Source: Actinomycetota bacterium
Lineage (GTDB): Bacteria > Actinomycetota > Actinomycetes > S36-B12 > CAIYMF01
Direction of reading: 5' to 3'
Length of the DNA stretch: 45,579 nucleotides
NCBI GenBank assembly: GCA_947455705.1
Contig: CANGPO010000012.1
Span: 1-45,579 of the forward strand
Shown here piece after piece: positions 31,004-39,655 of the stretch. The position numbers and the translations under genes are program-made. Position 1 is the stretch's first letter, and every line of letters starts with the position of its first letter. The notes under the pieces were generated by a model that did no database searches, was not told where the DNA came from, and saw only the letters and a list, made by a program, of their open reading frames with translations.

Positions 31004-31009
31004 TAACGT
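31004..31009 (+). promoter_or_regulatory. -10 element, leaderless, MobA-like gene
   Basis: TAACGT exactly six bases before ATG at 31016. A 7-bp inverted repeat (CATCAGC at 30952, GCTGATG at 30975) lies upstream and may end the lipase transcript. Confidence 0.5.
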
Positions 31010-31015
31010 CAGTCC

Positions 31016-31570
31016 ATGGCAATTCACGGGGTCGTTGTAGCTGGTGGCTCGAGTAAGCGCTTTGGGCGAAACAAACTCGTCGAAGTCGTCAACGGTGCAC
31101 CTCTACGCAATCATGCGATCGAGGCTGCGACGTCCACGTGCGACACCGTCGTGGTCGTCGGCTTCGAACTCGACGCCGCGTGGCCACTAGTAACGGTCGT
31201 ACGCGAGAATCCGGCCGGCAGCGGCCCGTTCTCGGCCGTTGCCGCGGGAGTCGCGCACCTTCAGCCAGCACCAGATGATGTCGTCGTGCTGTTAGCCGGC
31301 GATCTCGTATCACCCCACGACGCAATCCCAGCACTGATCGAGACACTCAATAGTTCTGGCGCAGACGCCTGCGTCATCGTCGACAATCACCACCGTCGTC
31401 AACCACTACTGGCTTGCTACCGCGCCAGCGCACTGCTCACGCTGTTCGCGAGCACTGACCCCGTAAACCGCCCGGCCATGCAATTACTCGACGGTCTACA
31501 CGTGGTGGAAGTGCCAGACGGCGGCAACTGGTCGCGTGACATAGATACGCCGGACGATCTGGACTCCTAG
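31016..31570 (+). CDS. mobA: Molybdenum cofactor guanylyltransferase-like nucleotidyltransferase
   Basis: 184 residues. The nucleotide-binding motif GVVVAGGSSKRFGRNKLVEVVNG matches the MobA/NTP_transf_3 pattern (GGxSxRxGxxK) at residues ~5-25, and VVLLAGDLVSPHDAIPALI supplies the Mg-binding Asp near 99. MobA transfers GMP from GTP to molybdopterin. The next gene is moeA, 56 bases on, which supports this role; a MocA-type cytidylyltransferase is the alternative. The start is leaderless. Confidence 0.82.
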   Translation: MAIHGVVVAGGSSKRFGRNKLVEVVNGAPLRNHAIEAATSTCDTVVVVGFELDAAWPLVTVVRENPAGSGPFSAVAAGVAHLQPAPDDVVVLLAGDLVSPHDAIPALIETLNSSGADACVIVDNHHRRQPLLACYRASALLTLFASTDPVNRPAMQLLDGLHVVEVPDGGNWSRDIDTPDDLDS

Positions 31571-31626
31571 CCTGATCATCGGCGGGTCGCATAGCGGCCA
31601 CGACCGCAGACGGTCAGGATCAAGAC

Positions 31627-32850
31627 ATGGCCATTCCGGAACTCTCGTGGATGCAGGCCCGCCGTGCCGCACGCGAGTGCGCTCGCCCAGGTCCGATCGT
31701 TGAGTCGACGTTAGAAGATGCCATCGGAGCAGTCCTAGCCGAGCCCCTAGAGGCTCTCAGTGCACTTCCACCGTTTGATGTGTCAGCCATGGACGGTTTC
31801 GCTGTCGCTGGGCCAGGGCCGTGGCTCGTGGTCGGCGATCTGCGGGCGGGATCAATCGGTGACCGCCTCGCCGATGGAACGGCCGTACGTATCGCCACCG
31901 GTGCTGCGATGCCGATCGGGGCCGATGCAGTTCTCCGTCGAGAACATTCGCTGATCGCCCACGACAGTGACGGAGAGCGGCTCTTCGTCGGTGATGCATC
32001 AACCGGAAACACAGCACCCCATCCGGGTTTCGTTGAATGTGGCGCTGACATTCGTCCCCGTGGTCAAGAGTGCGCGGTGGGTGAGCCACTCCTGGACCCG
32101 GGCGGTGTGGTTACCCCCGCCGTCGCCGGCATGGCAGCGGCGGCAGGCTACGACGTGATCCGCGTTGTTCGTCCTCCTAGTGTCGCCATCCTGATTCTCG
32201 GCGACGAGCTACTTCACCGCGGTGTCGCTCGCGATGGACGAATCCGAGACGCGCTCGGCCCCATGCTCCCCGGTTGGATCTCATGGGCTGGTGGGCGAGC
32301 GTTTCCGCCACAACACGTTCCGGACACCATCGACGAGCTCGTCGCCCACATCGACGATGCCAACGCCGACGTGATCGTTACAACCGGCTCAACTGCCGCC
32401 GGGCCGGCAGATCATTTGCATACGGCGCTCAACTTCCTCGGTGCGAAGTGGCACGTAGACGGAGTTCACGTCCGCCCCGGTCATCCGATGTGCTTGGCCA
32501 CACTGCCCGATGGCCGTCACGTCGTGGGCCTGCCCGGCAATCCGCTTGCCGCAATATCGGCTGTCATGACGCTGGTCGTGCCGATGTTTGCAACATTGCG
32601 CGGAGAGCACGGAGCCGACGAATCCACCATTCTCGAGGCAGTACTCACCACGGATGTGCGACCACACCCCGACAGCACTCGCCTATTGCCGGTACGTCGC
32701 GGCTTTAGCGGCCCTGAAATCACCGCCACTCCGACGATGCATGTGGGCCCGGCGATGCTACGAGGGCTATCTCTGGCAGACGGAATTGCCGTCATCCCTC
32801 CCGGCGGCGGAGACATCGGATCATTCGTAAAAGTTCTTCCACTGCCCTAA
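31627..32850 (+). CDS. moeA: Molybdopterin molybdotransferase (MoeA)
   Basis: 407 residues, the standard length. Motifs run in order: PPFDVSAMDGFAVAG near 50, IATGAAMPIGADAVLRREH near 90, DIRPRGQECAVGEPLL near 140, then VIVTTGSTAAGPADHLHTAL near 253. HVDGVHVRPGHPMCLATLPDGRHVVGLPGNPLAA follows near 285, and a C-terminal barrel ends at GSFVKVLPLP. MoeA inserts molybdate into adenylated molybdopterin. TGSTAAGPADH departs from the more usual 'TGG-S-G..D', which may reflect lineage. The start lies six bases after CAGGAT, which could be an imperfect -10 or an AGGA ribosome site. Paired with the MobA-like gene. Confidence 0.9.
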   Translation: MAIPELSWMQARRAARECARPGPIVESTLEDAIGAVLAEPLEALSALPPFDVSAMDGFAVAGPGPWLVVGDLRAGSIGDRLADGTAVRIATGAAMPIGADAVLRREHSLIAHDSDGERLFVGDASTGNTAPHPGFVECGADIRPRGQECAVGEPLLDPGGVVTPAVAGMAAAAGYDVIRVVRPPSVAILILGDELLHRGVARDGRIRDALGPMLPGWISWAGGRAFPPQHVPDTIDELVAHIDDANADVIVTTGSTAAGPADHLHTALNFLGAKWHVDGVHVRPGHPMCLATLPDGRHVVGLPGNPLAAISAVMTLVVPMFATLRGEHGADESTILEAVLTTDVRPHPDSTRLLPVRRGFSGPEITATPTMHVGPAMLRGLSLADGIAVIPPGGGDIGSFVKVLPLP

Positions 32851-32883
32851 CGATCGGCGCCTGCCCACCCGGTCGCTGGTCAT

Positions 32884-33936
32884 ATGAACCCCGAGTCGAT
32901 AGCGTCCGTGCTTGTGAGTTCCGATGTGACGTTGAGCTGGCCCCGGGTAAGCCGGCGGCCGATCACCCTGTTCTTGCGTCGGGTTGCCATCGCCACAGCA
33001 TGCCTCTTAATCACTGCATTTCTGGTTTACATCGAGCGCGACGGCTACAACGACGCAAACGGTCATCCGATCACGATGATTGATGCGCTGTACTACGCAA
33101 CTGTCTCCCTATCGACCACTGGGTACGGCGATATCGCTCCGTACAGTGAGTCAGCTCGGCTTGTGAACATCTTTCTGATCACCCCACTACGTTTCATTTT
33201 CCTGATCACTCTGGTTAGCACGACGGTGGAGATCCTCACCGAGCGGACCCGTGATGAATGGCGCACCCGCCGCTGGAGGTCAACTGTGAACAACCACACC
33301 GTCATCATTGGCTACGGAGTGAAGGGGCGAAGCGCCGCACAAAGTCTCACGGGCGCCGGAGTGGACGCGAGCACCATCGTCGTTGTCGACCCGTCGGCCG
33401 CCGTGATCGAGCAAGCCAACGAGAGCGGACACTTGGGAGTCATTGGAGATGCTGGTCGCGAAGAGATCATGCGCGCCGCCTCCGTCGACAAGGCACGTCA
33501 GGTCATCGTTGCTCTCGATCGCGATGACGCATCGGTGCTCGCAGTATTGACGGCTCGACGGTTGGCTCCGCAGGCTCGCATCGTGGCCGCCGTCCGCGAG
33601 TCCACAAACAGCCCGTTACTTCGTCAGAGCGGAGCCGACGTTGTAGTGCTAACGGCCGAGTCCGCGGGGCATCTGATGGGTCTGTCACTCAATTCCCCGG
33701 CTGCAGGCGACTTCGTTGAGGATCTCCTCGAAACACGTGATGGTCTCACCATCGTCGAGAGAGCCGCCACGTCCGATGATGTCGGCGGCACCAGCCAGGA
33801 CCTGCTATCTCGAGGTGAGCTTCTCGTCGCCGTCGTACGTCGAGGAGTAACCCATCGCTTTGATAGCGGAACGATCTCCGCCATCGAACCTGGCGACACA
33901 CTTCTTGTCATCCATCAAGGTCGGGGGGCGCAGTAA
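32884..33936 (+). CDS. Two-helix potassium channel with RCK (TrkA-N) domain
   Basis: 350 residues. Helix 1 is FLRRVAIATACLLITAFLVYI; the pore loop gives the K+ selectivity filter in LSTTGYGDIAPYSE near residue 80; helix 2 is ITPLRFIFLITLVSTTVEIL. A cytosolic RCK domain follows (about 140-350), with VIIGYGVKGRSAAQSLTGAGV near 142 and an Asp for NAD or ligand binding in VVVDPSAAVIEQAN. TrkA-C-like residues close it. Such channels are gated by Ca2+, nucleotides or ligand. The stop TAA shares its last base with the ATG of the next gene (TAATG), implying coupling. Confidence 0.92.
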   Translation: MNPESIASVLVSSDVTLSWPRVSRRPITLFLRRVAIATACLLITAFLVYIERDGYNDANGHPITMIDALYYATVSLSTTGYGDIAPYSESARLVNIFLITPLRFIFLITLVSTTVEILTERTRDEWRTRRWRSTVNNHTVIIGYGVKGRSAAQSLTGAGVDASTIVVVDPSAAVIEQANESGHLGVIGDAGREEIMRAASVDKARQVIVALDRDDASVLAVLTARRLAPQARIVAAVRESTNSPLLRQSGADVVVLTAESAGHLMGLSLNSPAAGDFVEDLLETRDGLTIVERAATSDDVGGTSQDLLSRGELLVAVVRRGVTHRFDSGTISAIEPGDTLLVIHQGRGAQ

Positions 33937-34913
33937 TGCATGCCATCGCAATTACCGAGTTTGGCGCTCCGGAGGTTTTGGTCTGGACTGAAGTGCCCGA
34001 CCCGGTACCCGCATCCGATGAAGTCGTCATTCGCATCACCGCCAGCGCCGTGAATCGTGCGGATTTACTTCAGCGCCAAGGATTTTACGAGCCTCCCCCC
34101 GGTTCCTCGCCCTACCCTGGGCTCGAATGCAGTGGTGTCATCGCACAGGTTGGGTCTGACGTGACGGGTTGGACGATCGGTGACGAATGCTGCGCATTAC
34201 TTTCCGGTGGTGGCTATGCCGAGTTCGTCGCCGTACCCGCAGGTCAAGTTATGCCACTGCCACCTGGGACAGATGTTGTAACTGCTGCAGCACTTCCTGA
34301 GGTTGCCTGCACCGTTTGGTCGAATCTGATCGATACTGCACGACTCAGCAGTGGCGACACAGTTCTGATTCATGGCGGCGGTAGTGGAATCGGCACCTTT
34401 GCAATTCAGTTTGCTCGCGCGCGTGGAGCGCGCGTCGCGGTGACGGCGGGATCGGCAGAGAAACTAGAAGCATGCGCCGCCCTAGGCGCCGACATTCTGA
34501 TCAACTACCGCGAGCAGGATTTCGTCGAAGCCATCCGCGCTGCGACGGACGGCCGTGGTGCGGACGTGATTTTGGACAACATGGGTGCCGAATATCTCGC
34601 TCGCAATATTGCTGCATTAGCTACCAATGGACGAATAGCAGTGATCGGGCTGCAGGGTGGCGTCAAAGCAGAGTTAGACCTGGGCAAACTTATGGCAACC
34701 CGCGGATCTGTTGCCGCCACCTCACTGCGCGCGCGCCCAACAGCCGATAAGGCGCGCATATGCTCGGCCGTCATAGACAACGTGTGGCCATTGCTAGCAA
34801 CTGGTGCCATCAAGCCCATCATCGACCGAAGCATCCCGATGTCAGATGCAGCCGAAGCCCATCGAGTTGTGACGGCAAGTGATCATGTAGGCAAGGTGCT
34901 GTTACGCACCTGA
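33936..34913 (+). CDS. NAD(P)H quinone oxidoreductase (PIG3/QOR family)
   Basis: 325 residues. An MDR-type protein without catalytic zinc: NRADLLQRQGFYEPPPGSSPYPGLECSGVIA near 45, then LIHGGGSGIGTFAIQFARARGARVAVTAGS near 145, GADILINYREQDFVEA, GGRGADVILDNMGAEY-like DGRGADVILDNMGAEYLARNI, and the PIG3-type C-terminal helix IIDRSIPMSDAAEAHRVVTASDHVGKVLL. It reduces quinones or enones with NADPH in the cytosol. It is translationally coupled to the K+ channel gene and converges on the SET gene. Function by family only. Confidence 0.9.
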   Translation: MHAIAITEFGAPEVLVWTEVPDPVPASDEVVIRITASAVNRADLLQRQGFYEPPPGSSPYPGLECSGVIAQVGSDVTGWTIGDECCALLSGGGYAEFVAVPAGQVMPLPPGTDVVTAAALPEVACTVWSNLIDTARLSSGDTVLIHGGGSGIGTFAIQFARARGARVAVTAGSAEKLEACAALGADILINYREQDFVEAIRAATDGRGADVILDNMGAEYLARNIAALATNGRIAVIGLQGGVKAELDLGKLMATRGSVAATSLRARPTADKARICSAVIDNVWPLLATGAIKPIIDRSIPMSDAAEAHRVVTASDHVGKVLLRT

Positions 34914-34941
34914 CCTCCCCGGCAAGAACTCCCGTAACCAG

Positions 34942-35445
34942 TTACGAAGCGGGCAGTGCGGCAATTCGGCGGGTGAGGTACGGAGAGAACCATCCATTGT
35001 ACTTCTGCTGAAGCTCTGGTTTGGTCCAGTCGAGACCGGTCACGATGCCGCGACACGTCGGCTCACCGCACAGGCAGGTGAATTCGTCGTAGTCGCTTGA
35101 ATCGCAGGTGGCGTAGTCGAATGTGAGTTCTTCGCCCACCTCGATGTCGCGCATCGCGACCAGGACATTGGCACCGACCAAGCCACAGGACGGCTCACAT
35201 GAGTGGTTCAGGAAGTCGCCTGGTTCAGGGGTGTCGCCGGACACGAGGTACAGATCCTGATCAACCTGAATCGATCGACTCTGCCGATCGTGGCTGAAGG
35301 TTTCGAGAGTGTCATGGGTTACAACCCAGCCACCGAATCCAGCAACGGTTGTGCCTTCGGGAATCCGCTCGATCGCGAATGATCCCCAGCCCTTTGCGCC
35401 TACGGGGCGGGCTTCCGCACCCGGGAACAGCCAGTTGTAGTCCAC
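34942..35445 (-). CDS. SET-domain protein with post-SET zinc motif
   Basis: 167 residues from GTG at 35445, with an AAGGAGA site. The SET core runs from KGWGSFAIERIPEGTTVAGFGG (18-39) through FLNHSCEPSCGLVGANVLVAMRDI (78-101) to EELTFDYAT (105-113). NHSC (80-83) and the Tyr of FDY (111) are the usual S-adenosylmethionine and catalytic residues. CLCGEPTC (124-131) is a CxCx4C post-SET zinc cluster that would join Cys83. SET proteins methylate lysines; bacterial ones are rarer and their targets mostly unknown. It is small, so substrate choice must lie in the SET core itself. It is divergent from bpa. Confidence 0.88.
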   Translation of the reverse strand: MDYNWLFPGAEARPVGAKGWGSFAIERIPEGTTVAGFGGWVVTHDTLETFSHDRQSRSIQVDQDLYLVSGDTPEPGDFLNHSCEPSCGLVGANVLVAMRDIEVGEELTFDYATCDSSDYDEFTCLCGEPTCRGIVTGLDWTKPELQQKYNGWFSPYLTRRIAALPAS

Positions 35446-35700
35446 GTGCCGTCTCCTTGACGATCGCGTAGCCCGGTGCCCCAGCGGGTCCGGTGCCTCT
35501 CACCCCTCACGGGCTTACTAGTAGTTTTCGTTGGCCGATACGCACCGAGTGGTGCGCCGTGCATCGCATATTTCAGCACAGATTAGTGAACAACCTGTAT
35601 TCCTGAATCGTACAAAGGGCAAAACGCACGATAAGTACCCGTTCACAGTGCGCGTGGATCACTTCTGTCTGCGGGTTCAGGATCATGCTTTGATGGAGCC

Positions 35701-36273
35701 ATGACCAATCCCGTTGAGCCAGGCGCGATCACGCCTCCAGATGCACACGTCATCATCGTTGGACCAGATGGCCAACCCGTAGATGCCAGCGGTGTCACAC
35801 CTCATGGATCCGGTGATGTCGAGACATCGACGACGTCGATCACCGATCTCATCGAGCAACCGGCCAAGGTGATGCGGATCGGAAGCATGATCAAGCAGCT
35901 ACTTGAGGAAGTGAAGAGCGCACCACTTGATGAGGATGCGCGGGTTCGGCTACGTGAAATCCATCGTCGCTCTATAACCGAGTTAGAGGATGGCCTGGCC
36001 CCGGAGCTGGTGGACGAGCTCGAGCGCCTTTCGCTTCCATTCACCGAGGACCGCGTGCCAAGTGAGTCAGAGTTACGGATCGCGCAGGCACAACTCGTCG
36101 GTTGGCTTGAAGGTCTGTTCCATGGGATTCAAACCGCTCTATTCGCCCAGCAGATGATGGCTCAGTCACAGGTTGAACAATTGCGGCAACGCGCCATCGG
36201 TGGAGGCGACGGTGGCGTCGGGCCAGGGCAGACACCTGACGATCCCGGACGCAATGCCGGGCTATACCTCTAG
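35701..36273 (+). CDS. bpa: Bacterial proteasome activator Bpa (DUF2587)
   Basis: 190 residues. The four-helix region (TDLIEQPAKVMRIGSMIKQLLEEVKSAPLDEDARVRLREIHRRS, quoted in parts: EQPAKVMRIGSMIKQLLEEV; ELVDELERLSLPF; QAQLVGWLEGLFHGIQTALFAQQM) matches the Bpa/PafE core. The flexible C-terminus ends GLYL, close to the GQYL end that docks into the 20S proteasome alpha ring in mycobacteria. Bpa forms a ring that feeds unfolded proteins to the proteasome without ATP. Its presence implies a 20S proteasome elsewhere in the genome. A TTTGAT lies six bases before the ATG, an imperfect match to the leaderless pattern. Confidence 0.92.
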   Translation: MTNPVEPGAITPPDAHVIIVGPDGQPVDASGVTPHGSGDVETSTTSITDLIEQPAKVMRIGSMIKQLLEEVKSAPLDEDARVRLREIHRRSITELEDGLAPELVDELERLSLPFTEDRVPSESELRIAQAQLVGWLEGLFHGIQTALFAQQMMAQSQVEQLRQRAIGGGDGGVGPGQTPDDPGRNAGLYL

Positions 36274-36377
36274 CACCGGCAATGAACATCCCTTCGCACA
36301 GCGCGTTGGGTTTATGCGAACGACCTGAAAGTCGCGCCTCTGGGTTAACCACATCACCGCTGGAAGCCTTCGAGCAC

Positions 36378-36383
36378 TAGGCT
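36378..36383 (+). promoter_or_regulatory. -10 element, leaderless, serS
   Basis: TAGGCT exactly six bases before GTG at 36390; identical hexamer and spacing to the cupin gene promoter at 15352. Confidence 0.6.
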
Positions 36384-36389
36384 GAGGCC

Positions 36390-37706
36390 GTGATCGATCT
36401 CAAACTGATTCGTGATGAACCCGAACGCGTACGCACTTCTCAGCGTTCCCGGGGTGAAGATCCGAGCATCGTTGATCGCGTGCTGGCCGCCGATGAGCGT
36501 CGTCGCGCGGCTGAACTCGCGTTCGGTACCTTGCGCAACGAGCAAAAGGAACTCGGTAAGCAGATCGGTCCACTACAGGGTCAACTCAAAAAAGCCAGTG
36601 ACGACGAGCGGGCCTCAATCCAGAGCCAACTCGATGGGTTGATGACTACCGCAACCGAACTATCGGATCGGGTTAAAGCCGCCGAAGATGAGCGCGCTGC
36701 CGCGGACGCAGATGCTGCCGCACTCGTGGCCCTGCTATCCAATGTGGTTGAAACCGCTGCCCCCATCGGCGGTGAAGACGATTTCGTCGTACTCGAGCAC
36801 GTCGGTACACCACGAGATTTCGCAGCCGAGGGAATCACCGTTCGCGATCACGTTGAGCTCGGTGAAATGCTGGGAGCCATCGACATCGAACGCGGAGCCA
36901 AGGTTTCCGGTTCACGCTTTTACTACCTCACCGGCGTGGGTGCGCTGCTGGAACTGGCGTTGGTTAACCACGCCATTGCGTTGGCCTGCGGTAACGGTTT
37001 CACGCCCGTGATCCCTCCTGCACTCGTCAAGCCCGCAGCGATGGAGGGCACCGGCTTCCTTGGCCAAGCAGCAGAGAATGTTTATCGTCTCGAGCAAGAC
37101 GACATGTATCTCGTGGGTACGGCTGAGGTTCCGCTTGCTGCGTATCACTCCGATGAGATCTTGGATGCAGAGTCTTTGCCGCGCCGTTACGTCGGGTACT
37201 CACCCTGTTTCCGTCGCGAAGCAGGCTCACATGGCAAGGACACCCGTGGCATCTTCCGTGTTCACTGGTTCGACAAGGTTGAGATGTTCTCGTACTGCAA
37301 TCCCGAGGATGCGACGAATGAGCATCAACGACTACTTGGCTGGGAGCGCCAATTCCTCGACTCCCTTGAAGTCCCCTACCGCGTGATCGACGTAGCCACG
37401 GGTGACCTCGGATCGTCCGCCGCGCGCAAGTTCGATATCGAGGCGTGGGTGCCGTCGCAGGAGCGCTATCGCGAAGTCACCTCAACATCTAACTGCACCG
37501 AGTTTCAAGCCCGACGACTTCGCGTTCGCATGCGCGATGCTGATGGCGTACGTCCGTTGGCAACCCTGAATGGAACGCTCGTTGCCATCACCCGCACCAT
37601 CGTCACCCTTTTGGAAAACCACCAGCAGGCCGATGGATCGGTACGCGTTCCCGTGGCGCTGAGGCCATACCTCGGCGGTCGAGAAACTCTCGATCCCATC
37701 GGTTAG
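36390..37706 (+). CDS. serS: Seryl-tRNA synthetase
   Basis: 438 residues from GTG at 36390. The N-terminal coiled-coil arm (about 30-105: [28 protein letters not shown], in part [16 protein letters not shown]) grips the long variable arm of tRNA-Ser. The class II core has motif 2 [21 protein letters not shown] near 275, [14 protein letters not shown] near 370, and motif 3 [19 protein letters not shown] near 393. It charges tRNA-Ser with serine in the cytosol. A tRNA-Ser(UGA) gene is also in this window at 19.6 kb. The leaderless promoter is clear. A HAD hydrolase follows 49 bases on. Confidence 0.97.
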   Translation: MIDLKLIRDEPERVRTSQRSRGEDPSIVDRVLAADERRRAAELAFGTLRNEQKELGKQIGPLQGQLKKASDDERASIQSQLDGLMTTATELSDRVKAAEDERAAADADAAALVALLSNVVETAAPIGGEDDFVVLEHVGTPRDFAAEGITVRDHVELGEMLGAIDIERGAKVSGSRFYYLTGVGALLELALVNHAIALACGNGFTPVIPPALVKPAAMEGTGFLGQAAENVYRLEQDDMYLVGTAEVPLAAYHSDEILDAESLPRRYVGYSPCFRREAGSHGKDTRGIFRVHWFDKVEMFSYCNPEDATNEHQRLLGWERQFLDSLEVPYRVIDVATGDLGSSAARKFDIEAWVPSQERYREVTSTSNCTEFQARRLRVRMRDADGVRPLATLNGTLVAITRTIVTLLENHQQADGSVRVPVALRPYLGGRETLDPIG

Positions 37707-37755
37707 TACGCAGGTCCACGTCGCGCGGTTGCATGCCATCGGCAAGGATGGGCAC

Positions 37756-38610
37756 ATGTCGCATCAGGATTGGCACGAGCTCACGTCCGGTATCCAACTC
37801 ATGGCAACTGATCTCGACGGAACTCTGATTCGCGCCGATCAAACCGTCTCGGACTTCACGGTTGAAACTTTTCGACGTGCTCGCGCGATGGACTTTCCGA
37901 TCATTTTTGTTACCGGTCGGCCACCCCGATGGATCGGGCCAGTTGCCGAGGTAACGCAGCACCACGGTTTGGCCGTGTGTGCCAATGGCGCCCTCGTGGT
38001 CGACCTCGTCACGCAACGCGTGGTCGAGTCTGATCCGATCGCCCCTGAGGTTGTCGAGGAGATCGTGTCGATTCTGCGTGCCGAGGTGCCAGGGGTGGCC
38101 TTTGCAGCCGAGTGGGTTGGGCTAACACCTGATGAGGAGCCCTTCGGATATGAGCCCACGTACGTCACCCGGTACGAGAACATGGCCGCACGACGCGACA
38201 CGGATGTACGCGAGTTCACCCGCGGTAAGTCCGTCGTCAAACTCCTTGCTCGAACCAGTGAGCCTCAGGACCATGTTGATACGTTCCTAGGCCTCGCCGC
38301 TGAGCACATTGAGCACCTGGCTGACATCACCCATTCCGACTCCACCGACACCCTGCTTGAAATGAGTGCCTTCGGCGTCAGCAAGGGAGCCACCTTGGCC
38401 CGCCTCGCCGGTGAGCTCGGAATTCCGGCGCCAGCAGTGGCTGCGGCCGGCGATATGCCCAACGACGTCTCGATGATCTCGTGGGCTGGGGTCGGGCTCG
38501 GGGTTGATGGGGGTCACGAGTGGGTCATGAAGGCCGCTGACGCGATCATTCCAGGGCCGCAGGACGACGGAATTGGCCAGTTTGTAGCGGCCGTTCTCGA
38601 CCAGATGTAG
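37756..38610 (+). CDS. HAD hydrolase, Cof-type (class IIB) sugar-phosphate phosphatase
   Basis: About 284 residues. ATG at 37756 is chosen, with AAGGATGGG upstream; ATG at 37729 is the longer option. HAD motif I is LMATDLDGTLIRADQTVS near 17, motif II IIFVTGRPPRW near 56, motif III Lys in SKGATLARLAGELG near 212, and motif IV AAGDMPNDVSMISWAG near 236. The large cap between 85 and 185 is the IIB (Cof) type. These enzymes remove phosphate from sugar phosphates or cofactors such as pyridoxal phosphate. Likely co-transcribed with serS. The substrate is unknown. Confidence 0.9.
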   Translation: MSHQDWHELTSGIQLMATDLDGTLIRADQTVSDFTVETFRRARAMDFPIIFVTGRPPRWIGPVAEVTQHHGLAVCANGALVVDLVTQRVVESDPIAPEVVEEIVSILRAEVPGVAFAAEWVGLTPDEEPFGYEPTYVTRYENMAARRDTDVREFTRGKSVVKLLARTSEPQDHVDTFLGLAAEHIEHLADITHSDSTDTLLEMSAFGVSKGATLARLAGELGIPAPAVAAAGDMPNDVSMISWAGVGLGVDGGHEWVMKAADAIIPGPQDDGIGQFVAAVLDQM

Positions 38611-38814
38611 GCGTCACTGAGTCACACCAGTCACATGCGTCCCACCTGTGACACTCCTGTACGTAGGCTCAAGCCGATCTTGAGGGGCCTGTGAAGCACG
38701 TCACAACCCCTGCGGAGCGTCGTCCCCATTCGGCCTGTCGCGTTGGACCTTCGGCCTATTTCATGGTTACGGTGAATCTGTTAGCCGCCACAGTACGGAC
38801 TTCGTACACGGTTA
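38611..38814. other. Intergenic region before the c-di-AMP riboswitch
   Basis: About 200 bases between the HAD stop and the riboswitch. It includes TCACATGCGTCCCACCTGTGA-like inverted half sites near 38631-38652 and should hold the promoter of the NlpC/P60 gene; I cannot place it firmly. No credible gene is seen. Confidence 0.4.
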
Positions 38815-38952
38815 ACACGCCTAATCGTCGGGCTCTCTCGCCTGACGAACCGGGGACCCACAGCACGTGGGGCGAATCACCGGGTCGAGCAATCGACTTG
38901 GAGTAGGGCACCTCTTCTGGCCCGAGCCCGTCAGCTAACCCGGTCGGCGACG
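38815..38952 (+). promoter_or_regulatory. c-di-AMP riboswitch (ydaO-yuaA type)
   Basis: The conserved ydaO blocks are visible in order: CGCCTAATC (38818), GAACCGGGGACCCACAG (38847), GTGGGGCGAATC (38867), and CCCGAGCCCGTCAGCTAACC (38921-38940), then CGGTCGGCG closing the P1 stem with CGCC. These match the class as I know it. In actinobacteria this class precedes genes for cell-wall hydrolases (Rpf, NlpC/P60) and usually turns them off when c-di-AMP binds. The ribosome site GAGAGGAG at 38951 lies immediately after the aptamer, so control of translation or early termination is possible. Confidence 0.9.
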
Positions 38953-38966
38953 AGAGGAGCCATCTG

Positions 38967-39575
38967 GTGCTGTCTATTTCGCGACGCCGTTTTTTGCCTG
39001 CGTCATTCCTGCTTGCGACTGCTCTCACTCTTGGAGTCGCAGCCACCCCCGCACAAGCCGCACAATCCACGACGACGTCGGTACGAGCTGCCGCGGCGTC
39101 ACCAACCACCTCCAGCGTGGCCAAAGCCACCTCTAGGCCGGTCAACAGGGCTGCGTTGGCCAAGGCCACCGCGGCGAAGGCTGCTGCAACCCAAGCCGCT
39201 CGAGTGGCGCGAATTCGATCCTCCATCGTCTCCATCGCGCTGTCCAAGGTTGGTTCGGCTTATGTGGCCGGTCATGCTGGCCCGCACTCCTTCGACTGCT
39301 CTGGCTTAGCCATGTACGTCTACGCCAAGGCCGCCGGCATCTCACTGCCCCACTACTCGCGGGCGCAGTACAGCATGACCACGCATATCTCAGCCAAGAG
39401 TCTGCGGGCAGGTGACCTCGTCTTCTTCTTCCGCAACGGTGCCCACCACGTGGCCATCTACATCGGCGGCGGAAAAATGGTTGGCGCTGCCAACCCGCGT
39501 CACGGTGTCCGCATCGACTCGGTGTTCGGACCCTGGTACGGATCACACTTCAGTGGAGCGGGCCGCCTGATCTAA
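38967..39575 (+). CDS. Secreted NlpC/P60 peptidoglycan endopeptidase (C40)
   Basis: About 202 residues from GTG at 38967, with GAGAGGAG upstream. A signal peptide (RRRFLPASFLLATALTLGVAATPAQA) is followed by an Ala/Lys/Thr-rich stretch to about 85. The C-terminal NlpC/P60 domain follows: ALSKVGSAYVAGHAGPHSFDCSGLAMYVYAKAAGISLPHYSRAQYS, in part HSFDCSGLAMYVY with catalytic Cys near 112. RAGDLVFFFRNGAHHVAIYIGGGKMVGAAN has the catalytic His near 160. It cuts peptide cross-links in the cell wall. The c-di-AMP riboswitch before it and the terminator after it make a one-gene unit. The lack of an extra coiled coil suggests a small soluble hydrolase. Confidence 0.93.
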   Translation: MLSISRRRFLPASFLLATALTLGVAATPAQAAQSTTTSVRAAAASPTTSSVAKATSRPVNRAALAKATAAKAAATQAARVARIRSSIVSIALSKVGSAYVAGHAGPHSFDCSGLAMYVYAKAAGISLPHYSRAQYSMTTHISAKSLRAGDLVFFFRNGAHHVAIYIGGGKMVGAANPRHGVRIDSVFGPWYGSHFSGAGRLI

Positions 39576-39605
39576 GGCTCGGCGGCACGCTACGCACCAA
39601 CACCA

Positions 39606-39644
39606 AAGACCGGGATCTTCGTCAGGAGGATCCCGGTCTTTTTT
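39606..39644 (+). terminator. Rho-independent terminator after NlpC/P60 gene
   Basis: AAGACCGGGATC (39606-39617) pairs exactly with GATCCCGGTCTT (39629-39640), a 12-bp stem, followed by TTTT to 39644. Confidence 0.9.
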
Positions 39645-39655
39645 GGTTTATGGGA

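Noticed and set aside
35541-35556. CGCACC-GAGT-GGTGCG palindrome between SET and bpa genes as an operator
   Set aside because: A single short G/C-rich stem with no matching site elsewhere in the window and no local regulator gene; too weak to call.
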